From assembly GCA_911728435.2 (NCBI GenBank), contig OU452198.1, forward strand, positions 29,665,902 to 29,729,901: a stretch of 64,000 nt of DNA, read 5' to 3'. Under the pieces are notes generated by a model. The model was not told where the DNA came from. It saw only the letters and a list, made by a program, of their open reading frames with translations, and searched no databases. This DNA comes from Apoderus coryli. Its lineage: Eukaryota > Arthropoda > Insecta > Coleoptera > Attelabidae. A program made the position numbers and the translations under genes. Shown one piece after another: positions 1-10,237 of this stretch; within the stretch, counting starts at the first letter, position 1, and each line of letters opens with the position of its first letter.

Positions 1-442
1 ATAAATGCTACCTAATTGTGGGTCAGCGAAGGGCGCGACATTATGGCGCCTTCTTACTGGAATTCCCAACGTTGCGTATACGCAACATTAGGAAAAATGA
101 TCCGATATGCAAAAACTATACATGTTTTGTAAAATATCATATAACGCCCTTTTTACTAAAGATCATGGGAATCTAAATCCATAATTTGAAATATCTCATC
201 CGTTTCTGTGTCAGACAAATAGATTGACGAATATATGAAATGATAAATCTCAAAATGTTGCAAGTTCATAAATTCGCACAAAATAAATATCTTAACTCTG
301 TCGACATATTTCTTAAAACGTAAAGTCTTTGTTGTATTTTGAAAAAATTGTAGCAACAAAAAAGTATTTTTTTTACTGGCACATTGGAAAAAAAAATTTA
401 AAAAATGTTTCGTTTACGCAACGTTGGGGATTAATGGGTTAA
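1..442. repeat. piggyBac-like non-autonomous element, right end
   Basis: The right edge reads GGG followed by TTAA (436-442), the usual piggyBac terminus plus target site. An inverted pair, CCCAACGTTGCG at about 65-76 and its complement at about 412-427, flanks a non-coding AT-rich core. There is no transposase. The left end is not convincing and may lie outside the window. A small antisense ORF at 156-359 has no recognisable features. Confidence 0.4.
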
Positions 443-1302
443 GTACTAAGTGTCAGTTATCAGTTATAATTTTTTATTTTCCAAGAAAGCGAAACGAGAT
501 ATTTAAAACGGCATTGCGCCGCCCTCATGTATACCTCCGGGGGCGGCATCGAAAATCGCTACACGTCACAAACTTGTAAATGCTTAGAACTACCCCTATG
601 TCAAATTTCTATTTTCTATCTTTTTTGTTTGATACCCAAAGCCCTATTCCTACCGAACTTATTATTTACCCGAAGAAACATTAAAAAGAAGTAAAATTTA
701 AGTACCTAAACCTATAAAGTGGAACTTATACCTGAATTTATAACCCATTTTCTGCATCGATCTTCTTCTTTAGGAAATCGAAAGAAATGTACCTCTCGAT
801 TGTTTCTGTAACTGTTGTTACAATTTCGAAAAGCACATTGGTTACGACTTAATTTCGAATTGTTTCTTTCCATTTTCACAAAACACAAAAATTATTTAGT
901 CACTAACTAGGAAGTTTCTCAAATAAAAAAAAAACACAACACAAAATAATATAATTAGTCTAAAATTAGAAAAACACAAAATAAGTTAAAAAATATTCAC
1001 AAAAAAAATAACTACGCAGCCAAAGATTAAATTTAATTTAATATATTAGGTAATTCTCTTCAAAACAAAATCAGTAGGTATGATAACAACCATAATATGT
1101 ATACCTAATATAATATAGGTAGCACTGATAATTTTTTTATTATAGGTATTATAAGATCTACAACAATCTTGTTACATCTTTGCCACATTGTCTACGTGAA
1201 ATATTTAAAATATATGTAATAAATTGAAAAAGTATCTAGTCAATTCTTAAGTGGAGTTATAATTTTGACAAAGAATAATGTACATTAATACCTACTTGAT
1301 TT
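443..1302. other. AT-rich non-coding stretch
   Basis: No gene or clear repeat boundary seen. A short GC-richer patch (about 505-560) sits in otherwise A/T-rich DNA with poly-A tracts and TAGGTA-type motifs. Confidence 0.5.
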
Positions 1303-1645
1303 CGGTATTGGTATAAAAGTCTAATATCCACGAAATAAATTTAATATACCTAATAATCATTAATCCATGCCATACAACATGTTTCAAGACTAGACCAGTC
1401 CCATAAACAGTGGCGAGCAATAATTAAATCAAAAGCTTTTAGCTTTTAGATATTTAGATTTTTTTATATACATCAACAAATTATTACAATGGAGCCAGAA
1501 GTATGTTTCTATCTAAAAGCTTTTCATTTAATGATTGTTCGCCACTGATCATGGGACTGGTCTAGTCTTGAAACATGTATGACATGGATTAAATATTATT
1601 ATATTAAATTTAATTCATAGAGATAAGGCTTTTATTTCAATACTG
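1303..1645. repeat. Long palindromic MITE with hAT-like inner termini
   Basis: Two arms of about 120 bp are inverted copies of each other around a short AT-rich centre. Within them an inner pair begins CAGTGGCG (1408) and ends CGCCACTG (1547), which resembles the CAGTGGCG termini of many insect hAT elements. The symmetry continues outside that inner pair, for example ACATGTTTCAAGACTAGACC on the left and its complement on the right, so either the whole palindrome is the mobile unit or one element is nested in another. No coding capacity. No clear 8-bp target duplication flanks the inner pair. Confidence 0.65.
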
Positions 1646-1859
1646 TACTTGTAATAAATCACCCTGTGTGTTTCTTTTACCGACGAATCGGCAACAGCAC
1701 GACACACACCACATTCGCTTGTTTTTTTTTCTACCCTCCCTACGTATCCCCTCCAGATTAATACAGAATTTCATCAATCTCTCTCTCTGACAATACAGCA
1801 TTGTCGGTGCATAACTGTTGCAAATGATGTAAATAATTGTTATACGTTGCGTTTTGTTT

Positions 1860-2180
1860 CTGATATTAATAAACTACAAAACGGTTTCTGGCTGTGACAA
1901 TACTGCTCTATGCTTTACACGCTAGTCTACGCCACGTAGTGGCTGGCATACTTAGAGATGTTCTCATTTTAATGCATTGGGCTGACTATCTATTGTGTAG
2001 ATTAATCTTTGCCGTGACGAACAGGTCTTGGGCTAGTGTTGTTTTTCTTCGACGACCAACCCTAGGTTTGATACGAAACCAGTTTCATTGCATCTATTAT
2101 TAAGTCTACTTATGACACTTTGCGAAACATTAAACACATTAGTGACTTCTTGTTGTAGACGTCCACTCTGTACACAGAAA
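1860..2180 (-). pseudogene. Tc1/mariner-type transposase relic
   Basis: On the minus strand, between about 2165 and 2050, the translation reads GRLQQEVTNVFNVSQSVISR and then a stretch like the basic RRPG linker. This is the helix-turn-helix DNA-binding part of Tc1-like (IS630 superfamily) transposases. Related sequence continues in other frames to about 1860, including a piece reading MPATTWRRLACKA that resembles the second helix-turn-helix. Stops and frameshifts break it, and no catalytic DDE region is visible. The fold-back element at 2197-2746 lies immediately upstream and may have interrupted the gene. The assignment rests on pattern memory, but the first helix-turn-helix is quite characteristic. 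Confidence 0.7.
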
Positions 2181-2196
2181 AAAAAACCAATGAAAT

Positions 2197-2746
2197 GGTT
2201 CAGATAGATAAAAAACGTAAGCACCACAGGGACAGCCAAAACCTTGTCTACCCCTTCTAGAAAAATTTACTGGATAGACATTATGTCATTTAGATAATAT
2301 TCTTGAATAGTTTACATATGCTTCTTGTCTAAAAGAGACAAACACTTTTTGTCATTTAAATAAAAATATATTGTATGCCAGCAAAGTTTATTAGTAATTT
2401 TAGTAATGTAGAAAAATTTACTGGATAGACATTATGTCATTTAGATAATATTCTTGAATAGTTTACATATGCTCCTTGTCTGGGAGAGACAAACACTATT
2501 TGTCATTTAAATAAAAGTATATTGTATGCTAGCAAAGTTTACTAGTTATTTTAGTGATGATACTCGTTTAATGTCTATCCAGTAAATTTTTCTACATTAC
2601 TAAAATAACTAATAAACTTTGCTAACATACAATATATTTTTATTTAAATGAGAAATAGTGTTTGTCTCCCTTCTAGTAATTTTTTCTAGAAGGGGTAGAC
2701 AATATTTGGGGGTCCCTGTGGTGCTTACGTTTTTTTATCTGAACCA
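2197..2746. repeat. Fold-back element with internal 151-bp direct repeats
   Basis: Terminal arms of roughly 75 bp are inverted copies: GGTTCAGATA and a segment with GTAAGCACCACAGGGAC on the left, their complements at about 2670-2746 on the right. Inside are two direct copies of a 151-bp unit starting AGAAAAATTTACTGG (2259 and 2410). Part of a third copy, about 2572-2676, is in inverted orientation. No ORF of note. The next 200 bases to the right hold no recognised feature. Confidence 0.8.
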
Positions 2747-2950
2747 CCATCAGGTTTTTAGTGCGACTCTTATTTATTTATTTTTTTAAAATAAACTTAA
2801 GCCTACTGAAAATCTTGTATTAGGTATAAGTAATATAAGCTACGTATATATAGTCAAACTTCAATCTACACATGTTAAAGTGGGTAGGTATAATGCGGTT
2901 GAATTCTTTGCCGGAATTCCTGAGAATATTGCTCAGCACATAAACAACTA

Positions 2951-3895
2951 GGGTTGGTTGATCTTGGAAACGGTCGTAGTGACAATGTCGGTTAACTTAG
3001 AGAAAAGTTGTACAATTTAAACACCTTTTAAATGGTGTTTTCAAAAGTAAAGTAAATTTAGCAGTTTTCGAGAATTTCTTAAAAATCAATTTTTTGCGAT
3101 ATTAGTTTTTATTGATTTCAGACATTATTTTTACAGATATATAAAAAAAATGAAAAGCACTTTCTCATTGTTGCTTTTTGAGGAGACTCGACGTTTCGTT
3201 TTCGAAAAACCATCAACTTCGATTTTTTAAATACGGCCCTTGATTTTCTATTGTTAAATTTAAAGCCATTTTCAATTCAAAAATAGGTGGTTTAAACAAC
3301 TTTTCAGTATTTTTAGTTGTTATTTAAACTTATTCAAGAAAAATCGCGATAGTTTGGGACTTAACTGACTGAATGCAGAGTATATACCTAATTAGTAATT
3401 TTGGCAATAAAATTCTTTCGACGTTAATCAAAATTATTTATTATTATTTGCCAATTTATTTCTATCAGCACATTTTATTCTGTGCGCAGTTTTTTAAATT
3501 TAGTTAAAATTTTTGTGCTTTTTGAAATTATTAAAGAAACGCCTTTCTTTCTTTTACGCAAAATAAGTGCCAAACTATGGCGGTTTTTCTTGAAGTTTAA
3601 ATAACAGCTAAAAATACTGAAAACTTGTTGAAACCATTCCGTTACATCTATTTTTGTTTTGAAAATGGCTTTAAATTTAACAATAAAAAATCGAGGGCCG
3701 TATTTAAAAAATCGAAGTTGATGGTTTTTCAAAAACGAAACGTCGTAATGAAAATTTGTAAACGCTATATTATTTTCATAAAAAAGTAACAATGAGAGCT
3801 TTTAAGTTTTTTATATCAGTAAAAATAATGTCAGAAATCAATAAAAACTAAAATCGCAAAAAATTGCATTTTCTTAAAAAAATACGGCCTTGTAA
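2951..3895. repeat. Inverted-repeat MITE, decayed relative of the 17.8 kb copy
   Basis: The left half (about 2970-3350) and the right half (about 3590-3890) are imperfect inverted copies, sharing AAAAACCATCAACTTCGA and a segment around AAATTTAAAGCCATTTTC. The same sequences occur at 17763-18515, where the ends are intact. The antisense ORF at 3475-3792 lies wholly in the repeat and is probably not a gene. Confidence 0.7.
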
Positions 3896-4571
3896 AATAT
3901 AGTTTATACCTAATTCATTTTCTACTATAAATATTATACATTTCAAGTTCTACTAACTAGGTACTAGGTAGTTATCTAATTTGGGGACAAATAAACCTAA
4001 AATGTAAGTATTGGCTATTTAAAAAAAATCGAGTTTTTCCGAAAAACAATGACGCTGAAACAAAAAAAAATTATCAAAGAAACTTTAGATTCCTTATGAG
4101 GAAACTAAGTAAAATAACAGATTCTACCGGTACGTACGAGGAATGATAAGACAATTCCAATCCACAACTCCTAATTCACAGACATTGGTAAAATGGTAAA
4201 CAAATCAATACATACCTACCTTTACAAAAGAAAGAAAAAAGTCATACCTAGCTAAAATATTTATGTAACTTCTTTTGAAAAACTGCATTAATTTGCTAAA
4301 AATTAATCCGTCCCTGGCAAATTAAATATATTATCGTGAACCCATCTAAACTATTGTTTACTTGCTGTAAATGGAGGAATCCCATATTAAGATTGATTAA
4401 ATTAGAAAAAGTATTTTAAATTAGGATTAAGTACCTACTAAATAATACGTAACTAGATAGGTATCTATTGCCAAAGATTATATCTGATATTGCCATGAAA
4501 TAAGATTGTTTGCATTGGTCGTAAAATTATAAAAATAAATAATTAAATAATAATTATTATAATTTACTTAC
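3896..4571. other. AT-rich non-coding stretch
   Basis: No coding region, RNA gene or repeat boundary recognised. If the exon at 4572-4635 belongs to a real gene, later exons would be expected here on the minus strand, but I could not identify one. Confidence 0.4.
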
Positions 4572-4635
4572 CGAGAAAAGTAACAACGAGCTCCCCCAGA
4601 TTCCAGCTAATTAATATTTCTTTTATTTCCTCCAT
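4572..4635 (-). CDS. Possible first exon of a SAM-domain-like protein
   Basis: The minus strand has ATG at 4635, then 21 codons and one extra base, then a consensus donor GTAAGTAA starting at 4571. The peptide begins MEEIKEILISWNLGELVVTF. It resembles the first helices of SAM-like domains that open many uncharacterised insect proteins, where an acidic start, a W-N/G-L pattern and a hydrophobic helix are common. What is seen is only the ATG, a short open frame and a good donor; the SAM identity is inference. No downstream exon was found, so this may be an orphan exon of a decayed gene or a chance match. Confidence 0.3.
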
Positions 4636-4882
4636 TGTTATTAATAATATATAAATATTTAACAAAACTCAACACACCAAACTAATCACTAAGTACACTT
4701 AATTATGTTGGATGCACATTGGTATAATACATATCTGTTACTGTCTGTATACCTAGTCCGTCCTCACCACTTGTAGAAATTGGGATATCAATATCTAGGT
4801 ATACACTTACTATCAATAAATCAAAATTTAATATATTAAATTAAAATATCTTCAGATTAGAACACCAAATAACTAGATCTTT

Positions 4883-4981
4883 GAGAGAGAGATGTATTTG
4901 GCGACACCTAGCGTGAACAGGCAATATGCCGGGTGAAACACAGTTCACAACGCTAGGTGTCGCCAAATACATCTCTCTCTC
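4883..4981. repeat. Inverted junction at the 5' side of the hammerhead repeat
   Basis: The segment 4883-4950 is an inverted copy of about 5252-5318 and abuts the first direct copy at 4951. The result is a palindrome with arms of about 30 bp (GAGAGAGATG ... CATCTCTCTC). A short inverted piece next to tandem or LTR-like copies is a known arrangement in Penelope-like elements. The antisense ORF at 4841-5035 comes from this palindrome and is rejected. Confidence 0.75.
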
Positions 4982-5047
4982 AATCAATTCTCGTGCTAGT
5001 ATAAGCTCTTTGTAAATGTTGGAAGTTTGGGTCACACTGCCTGCCGA

Positions 5048-5091
5048 TCACCACTGATGAGTCGTGGATCGACGAAACGGCCGTCTGGTGA
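5048..5091 (+). ncRNA. Hammerhead ribozyme motif, copy 1
   Basis: All conserved parts are present in order for a type I hammerhead. Stem I is TCACCA (5048-5053) pairing perfectly with TGGTGA (5086-5091). The core is CTGATGA (5054-5060). Stem II is GTCG (5061-5064) with CGAC (5070-5073) around loop TGGAT. Then come GAAA (5074-5077), stem III formed by ACGG and CCGT (5077-5084), and the cleavage base C5085 in GTC. Stem III has no loop, so a single molecule could not close it fully. Metazoan hammerheads with very short stem III are thought to work as dimers. The identification is strong; activity is not shown. Confidence 0.88.
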
Positions 5092-5383
5092 AAGCATAGT
5101 AGTGTGAAACAAATTTCCAACATAACTTAAAGTCTTGTTGCTTTATGTAACAAGCAATTCTTAAATAAAGCCTCCCTGCTATGGGATTCGGGCGCATCTA
5201 GTGTTGGCAATAGGATGTAATGGAGTTGTTGCTTCTTGTCCGGCCATCGTTGTGAACTGTGTTTCACCCGGCATATTGCCTGTTCACGCTAGGTGTCGCC
5301 AAATACATCTCTCTCTCAATCAATTCTCGTGCTAGTATAAGCTCTTTGTAAATGTTGGAAGTTTGGGTCACACTGCCTGCCGA

Positions 5384-5424
5384 TCACCACTGATGAGTCG
5401 TGGATCGACGAAACGGTCTGGTGA
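5384..5424 (+). ncRNA. Hammerhead ribozyme motif, copy 2
   Basis: Same stem I (5384-5389 with 5419-5424), core CTGATGA (5390-5396) and stem II as copy 1. Stem III is shortened by loss of three bases: GAAAC is followed directly by GGTC, leaving only about two possible pairs before cleavage base C5418. This copy is probably weaker on its own, but could pair with another molecule. Confidence 0.82.
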
Positions 5425-5497
5425 AAGCATAGTAGTGTGAAACAAATTTCCAACATAACTTAAAGTCTTGTTGCTTTATGTAACAAGCAATTCTTAA

Positions 5498-6686
5498 CTA
5501 GACCTTTGTTAGAGCGACGCCAAGACTCTAATCAAAAAATACCAAAATGAAACCCCCTCCCTCTACACCAAGTGAGACGCGCTAGGTACAACGTGGTAAC
5601 ATAGAAGATGTTTTTGTCGGCACCTGCTTCTACAAAGGGTTTTAGGTACGTGGACTAGCAGCGGGGACAAACACATTAGGTAGAACGGGGAATAACCGTT
5701 GGCTGGAATAGAATGACGACTTATGTAGACAACTATAGGTTCCCATCTCTACCTGATAAAATAATTCGATAGGTATTTTGGAGGATAGAAATTTTGTAAA
5801 TGAGAAGTATTAGGTAAAATAACTATTACACAGATTTAATTAAATCAGTGCCTATTTTAGCTATGTACTTACTTAGTTGTTAAAATCTTATTTATACTTA
5901 AATATTATAATGCACATACCTAGGTCCATTAATATACTAAAGCAGATAAATAAAATTTATAGGTAGGTAGGTATATGTTCCTATTAGAACTAATTTAGTT
6001 TTGGGTTTCATAAAACGATTTTTGAGAATAGTTAGGTACGTATAGGTACCTACCTAATTACCTCATTAAGTATTTTCTTAATAATAATAGCTACACCTAA
6101 GTGGGTACGTATGGAAATCTGTAGGTGTACAATACCTAATTCAAACAGAATACCGAACTCATTTAGCGCAAATAAAATTTTATATAGGTTCACAATTTGA
6201 AATCTTATTTAACTAATGAACATACAAATCTCGTTTAGATGAGAAGATATCAGCTTAGCAGGAAAAATTGTCGTTTTTAGATAATGTAGTTACTCATACT
6301 TGATAACTACATTTACTACTTTAACAAAAATTTTGCGAAAACTAGCAAATTCACCTCTAAATAATATTTTTTATTTGGATAAACCAAGTTTTTTTTTTCT
6401 GTGTAGCATACCAATTACGCGATTATATTCATCCTTTGTTAATTTACGTCTAACCATTTTTTCTGAGTGGTTCAAATCTGTCTGAAGCAAGAGAAAGACT
6501 AAAATTTAAATTTGACATAACCATTTTGAAGTTCCCTGAGACTATTAAGACCATTTTCAGATCGAACTCTGTTGTCTGTGTGTGTATGTGTGTCTGTATG
6601 AATTCTTCCACGATAGCGCCCAAACGCTTTTACCAATTGAGTATATGAGTTTGGGGGAGTCCTAGATAAACCTATTTATAATTTAA
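5498..6686. other. AT-rich non-coding stretch
   Basis: No gene seen. TAGGTA/ACCTACC-type tracts are dense at 5880-6130. A GT-rich run sits at 6570-6600. The short ORF at 6300-6485 has no recognisable features. Confidence 0.45.
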
Positions 6687-6781
6687 TTTATAATCATCTT
6701 TCTCGTTTTGTGTTTGCTTATTGTGTTTTTAGTGGTTTTAAAGTATAAACTTTATCACTTTGGCTGTCAACTACTGACCGA

Positions 6782-6825
6782 TCACCACTGATGAGTCGTG
6801 GATCGACGAAAACGCTGCGGCGTGA
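6782..6825 (+). ncRNA. Decayed hammerhead motif, left arm
   Basis: TCACCA, CTGATGA (6788-6794), stem II and its loop are identical to the copies at 5.0 and 5.4 kb. The 3' side is altered: GAAAAC is followed by GCTGCGGCGTGA, so the cleavage triplet and the second strand of stem I are damaged. Probably inactive. Confidence 0.7.
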
Positions 6826-9538
6826 AAGTATAGTACCTAATTAACAGGCAAACACTCGAACTTAAGTCTTGGTGTGTTCAACAAGCCCGTATCTTAATAG
6901 GTTAAATAGGAAGAAAGTTGCAAATTTTGTGACATTTTTTTGCAGAAATTTAGTAGTTGCGGACATCTCTGAAATGATTCAAAATTTTTTTAATTCTTCG
7001 AAATTTAATTTGATTTGGTTGATCATGAAAATAAGAAACTTCATCCTTAATCTTCTCTGCGTATTTCTCGTTTTATAATCGTAATATTAATTAAAAACTT
7101 TCTTGATAAGATAAGATAAAATATTACAACAATCACTTGAATGAATTCGCTAAACATTATTGAAGAATCAAACCAAAAAGGCTAACTTTTACAAACTGGT
7201 GGACTTACCTTTCACATCACTTAAACAGAATATTTTCTATCGGGTAACACAATTATTGTATGTTAGCATTCTATCAATGTAAAACAATGATTATCCTTGA
7301 AGATTTTGCACATCAAAGAATGTGCCACAATTTCAACAGAAGAACAGTAAAAAATTCCATTATCCCTATGTGCTTGTTTCTTTTCATAGAAAAATTATTA
7401 TTGAAACATCCTGAATTTTTATCTCACACTTTTTGCAAAATACACAGAATAGAATGTTTAGCAGTATTAACCTTGTTAGAGGAATAGAAGTGTGACAATA
7501 TGTTTTTCTCATGTAAGATGTCGAGCACGTGTAAGATGTCTTGTTGAAAATGCCGCTTTGCATTTCAATGAATATTTTTCTATGGGGAGTTTCGACATGA
7601 TTTTCTCGAACTTGTTTTTAGAATATTATTACGAACTTTGTAAACAACCAGAGTAATAATATGCCTTTCATGTAAAACGCGTTATCGATAATAAATGTGA
7701 AATAAAAGAATATATATATACATCCATTTGCAGATGGATGCATATACTCTGGTGGTCGTAAAACAAAGGAGGTTGTATTTGAAATACATAATTCTAGCTA
7801 TATTTTGTACAGGGTATTCTCTAAATAAACCATTCACTTAGAGACAACTGGAGCTCAGGGGCGATCTAAAATGAACTTGAGTAAATCAGTTCCTTCGTCA
7901 TGAAAAATTCTTCGCGATCATAATGCTTATACAATAAACGACGTTATATACAAGTTGGATTGATTTTTAAATAGTAAGCGTGAAATAAGTAACATCCTTC
8001 CTGCGGAGATCTCTTGAAACACAATTGAGCTGTTATGGGTACTGAGCTAGCCAATTTAACGGGTGATTATCTCGGCTTCATTTATTCCAATAAGAAATGT
8101 GACGTAGAGCATCCTGTAGTAATCGAAACAATATCTCAACTGCACAATATCGATTTCTGATATTAATACTGGTTTAGACAATCTAGATGTGGGAAAGAGG
8201 GCTGGTCCTGTTGAAATTACTCCTAGTAGACATTATGCTTTTGTGTTGGCTAGACCCTTACATCTAATTTTTAGCAGATCGCTTCAAATTATACTGTCAT
8301 GTTTGGTTTTAAAGTGAACTATGATGCTATTGAAAAGGACATGGTGTAAAAGAGTGAAACACCGAATATAGAGTTTAAAGTATAATTTTATTAAGATATA
8401 AAGTAGAGAACAGTTTCCACAAAGAATGAACTCAAATTAACGAGAATAGTTAGTTCTTTATTGCATATAGAAATTTTTATAAATTTCATTATGCAATAAA
8501 ATGTTTAAGTTCGAATATGAATTACTATGGCAGAATACAAATAATTATCTCACTTAAATTAGAAAATTACCAAGTTACACTTGGGTTCACATATTTTCTG
8601 TTGTTCTAGTAGTATAAACGTTTTTAGATATTAGGACATAACAAAAGGAATAATCTTCAGGATGAACTATTTATTGAACAGTAATAACCCCTTCTTAATT
8701 TAAATCCTTATTACTCTAAGACGACTAATAATACTGAAGTTATGGTGATATAAAATTCAACAAACAAAATATTATTTCCATAAATCTGAATGTTAATTGG
8801 TTTTAAATCAATCAATTTAATCAAACAAAAATAATGAAATAAATGGGTGATATAATAAAGGGTGAGCTAATTAATTATCCAATAAAAAAAAATGAAGAAT
8901 TATAATTCTGAGGCAAATAGGAAGACTGCAGCCTTAGAGAAATGTACGAATTTAGAATATACACAGGATCCATTATTTTTTTTTAAATGTGTTAAAATTT
9001 ATAAATCAAATGACGTCAGCTCCACAAAATTCTTTACATAAAATATGTTTAAATCTTAGCTGGGGAAAATTTGGCAGACATGTCTCGGAATTGACTAGCT
9101 TATATTGATAGAATGTTAACATAAAATAATTGTGTTCTCTGATAGAAAATTCTGTTTAAGTGATGTGAAAGATAAGTCCACCAGTTTGTAAAAATTATTC
9201 TTTTTGGTTTGAATCTTCAATAATGTTTAGCGAATTCATCCATGCGATTGTTGTAATATTTTCTTACAAGATAGTTTTTAATTACTATTACGATCATAAA
9301 ACGAGAAATACACTGTTAAGGACAAGGAAGTTTCTTATTTTGATGCGCAACCAAATTAAGTTTCCAAAACTTAAAATAATTTCGAATGATTTCAAAGACG
9401 TCCGCAGACACTGAATTTCTGCAAAAAAAGCCACAAAAATATGCAACTTTCTTCTGATTTAACATAATATATAAGATACGGGCTTGTTTAACAAAACAAG
9501 ACTTAAGTTCGAGTTTTTGCCTGTCAACTACTATACTT

Positions 9539-9579
9539 TCACGCAGCCGTTTCGTCGATCCACGACTCATTAGTGGTGA
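9539..9579 (-). ncRNA. Decayed hammerhead motif, right arm
   Basis: Inverted counterpart of the 6.8 kb motif. On the minus strand the core reads CTAATGA instead of CTGATGA (9568-9574), followed by an intact stem II and GAAAC. The cleavage side reads GGCTGCGTGA. The substitution falls in a core base known to be essential in this ribozyme, so it is presumably inactive. Confidence 0.65.
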
Positions 9580-9782
9580 TCGGTCATTAGGCAGTTGACA
9601 GCCAAACGGATAAAGTTTATACTTTAAAACCACAATAATCAGACACACAGTGAGAAATATGATTATAAATTGTTTGCATATATATTGAACCCAAAAATGT
9701 ACCTGTATCCGACAGTTGACTAACTATTACAACAACAACTAAAGCATAGCATCAATAATCAAAAATTGATTATATAAATATA

Positions 9783-10197
9783 GGATCCAACACCCTCACT
9801 TAATCCATATTTGAATTAATGAACTAACTGCAATCCCATCTCCATTACACAATATTCATGTTTAGCTCGGCGGTGAATAAATCCGCCAACATATTCTCTG
9901 TCGAAAGATATTGAAGCAATATTTTCTTATCTTCGGCTAACTCAGGAATATAATGATATCGATTTGAAATATGTTTCGTTCGTTTATGAAACATTGGGTT
10001 GTATACCAGTTTGCATGCGCATTGCAAATAATAACAGGCTGAAATTCTTCAGAAGTGATTTCTTGAAGAATACCTTGTGTAGTACACTTGCTGCTTTTAC
10101 TAAATAACTTTGTTTTAAATTCATGTAAATACAACTTTTTGTATGTCAACATTACAGCTGTCATATATAATAATTGTAATAATAATACTGAAAACAC
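9783..10197 (-). pseudogene. Ty1/copia retrotransposon relic (RNase H end and start of 3' LTR)
   Basis: Reading the minus strand from 10197, one frame contains QGILQEITSEEFQPVIICN, matching the stretch before the DNQSA-type motif of copia RNase H. A second frame (10027-9845) contains FHKRTKHISNRYHYIPEL and later TENMLADLFT, a very typical copia C-terminus (FHKRTKHI...R..., T.DMLAD..TK). A frameshift separates the two. About 50 bases after the coding end, AAGTGAGGG is followed by TGTTGGATCC (9792 downwards), which fits a polypurine tract and LTR start. The LTR then runs into the right arm of the hammerhead element, so its end cannot be set. Only the last part of pol remains. Confidence 0.85.
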
Positions 10198-10237
10198 CGG
10201 AAGTGTGGCATCATTTATGGGTTGATCTTACATTGGG

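Larger units (their letters stand above)
4951..5497 (+). mobile_element. Retrozyme-like tandem repeat with two hammerheads
   Basis: Two nearly identical direct copies (4951-5164 and 5287-5497) flank a 122-bp spacer. The repeat period is 336 bp. The only difference I noticed is three bases missing in copy 2, inside the ribozyme's stem III. Each copy carries a hammerhead. There is no ORF, so the unit is non-autonomous and resembles the small hammerhead-bearing retroelements (retrozymes) and the pseudo-LTRs of Penelope-like elements. If both ribozymes cut a plus-strand transcript, a 333-nt RNA (5086-5418) would be released. Whether it is transcribed or mobile cannot be told from sequence. The spacer has no recognised signal. 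Confidence 0.75.
6687..9670. mobile_element. 3 kb element with long inverted arms carrying decayed hammerheads
   Basis: The left arm (6687-7260) and right arm (9124-9670) are diverged inverted copies over about 550 bp. Shared landmarks include GTGGTTTTAAAGTATAAACT, the hammerhead region, AAACAAGACTTAAGTTCGAG-type sequence and TTTAGCGAATTCA. The arms belong to the same hammerhead family as 4951-5497 around the ribozyme but differ elsewhere. The 1.9 kb centre (7261-9123) is AT-rich with no intact ORF and no reverse transcriptase motif that I can see. The ORFs at 6869-7078, 7260-7487, 9223-9414 and 9316-9648 lie in or at the edge of the arms and look spurious. It could be two head-to-head copies of a Penelope-like pseudo-LTR or a long-TIR element. 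Confidence 0.65.

Noticed and set aside
3475..3792. 105-residue antisense ORF
   Set aside because: Lies wholly within the inverted-repeat MITE; the same sequence at 18 kb is not open.
4841..5035. Antisense ORF across the hammerhead repeat junction
   Set aside because: Produced by the palindrome at 4883-4981; no family signature.
9316..9648. 110-residue minus-strand ORF
   Set aside because: Falls in the right inverted arm and across the decayed ribozyme; the left-arm copy is not open.
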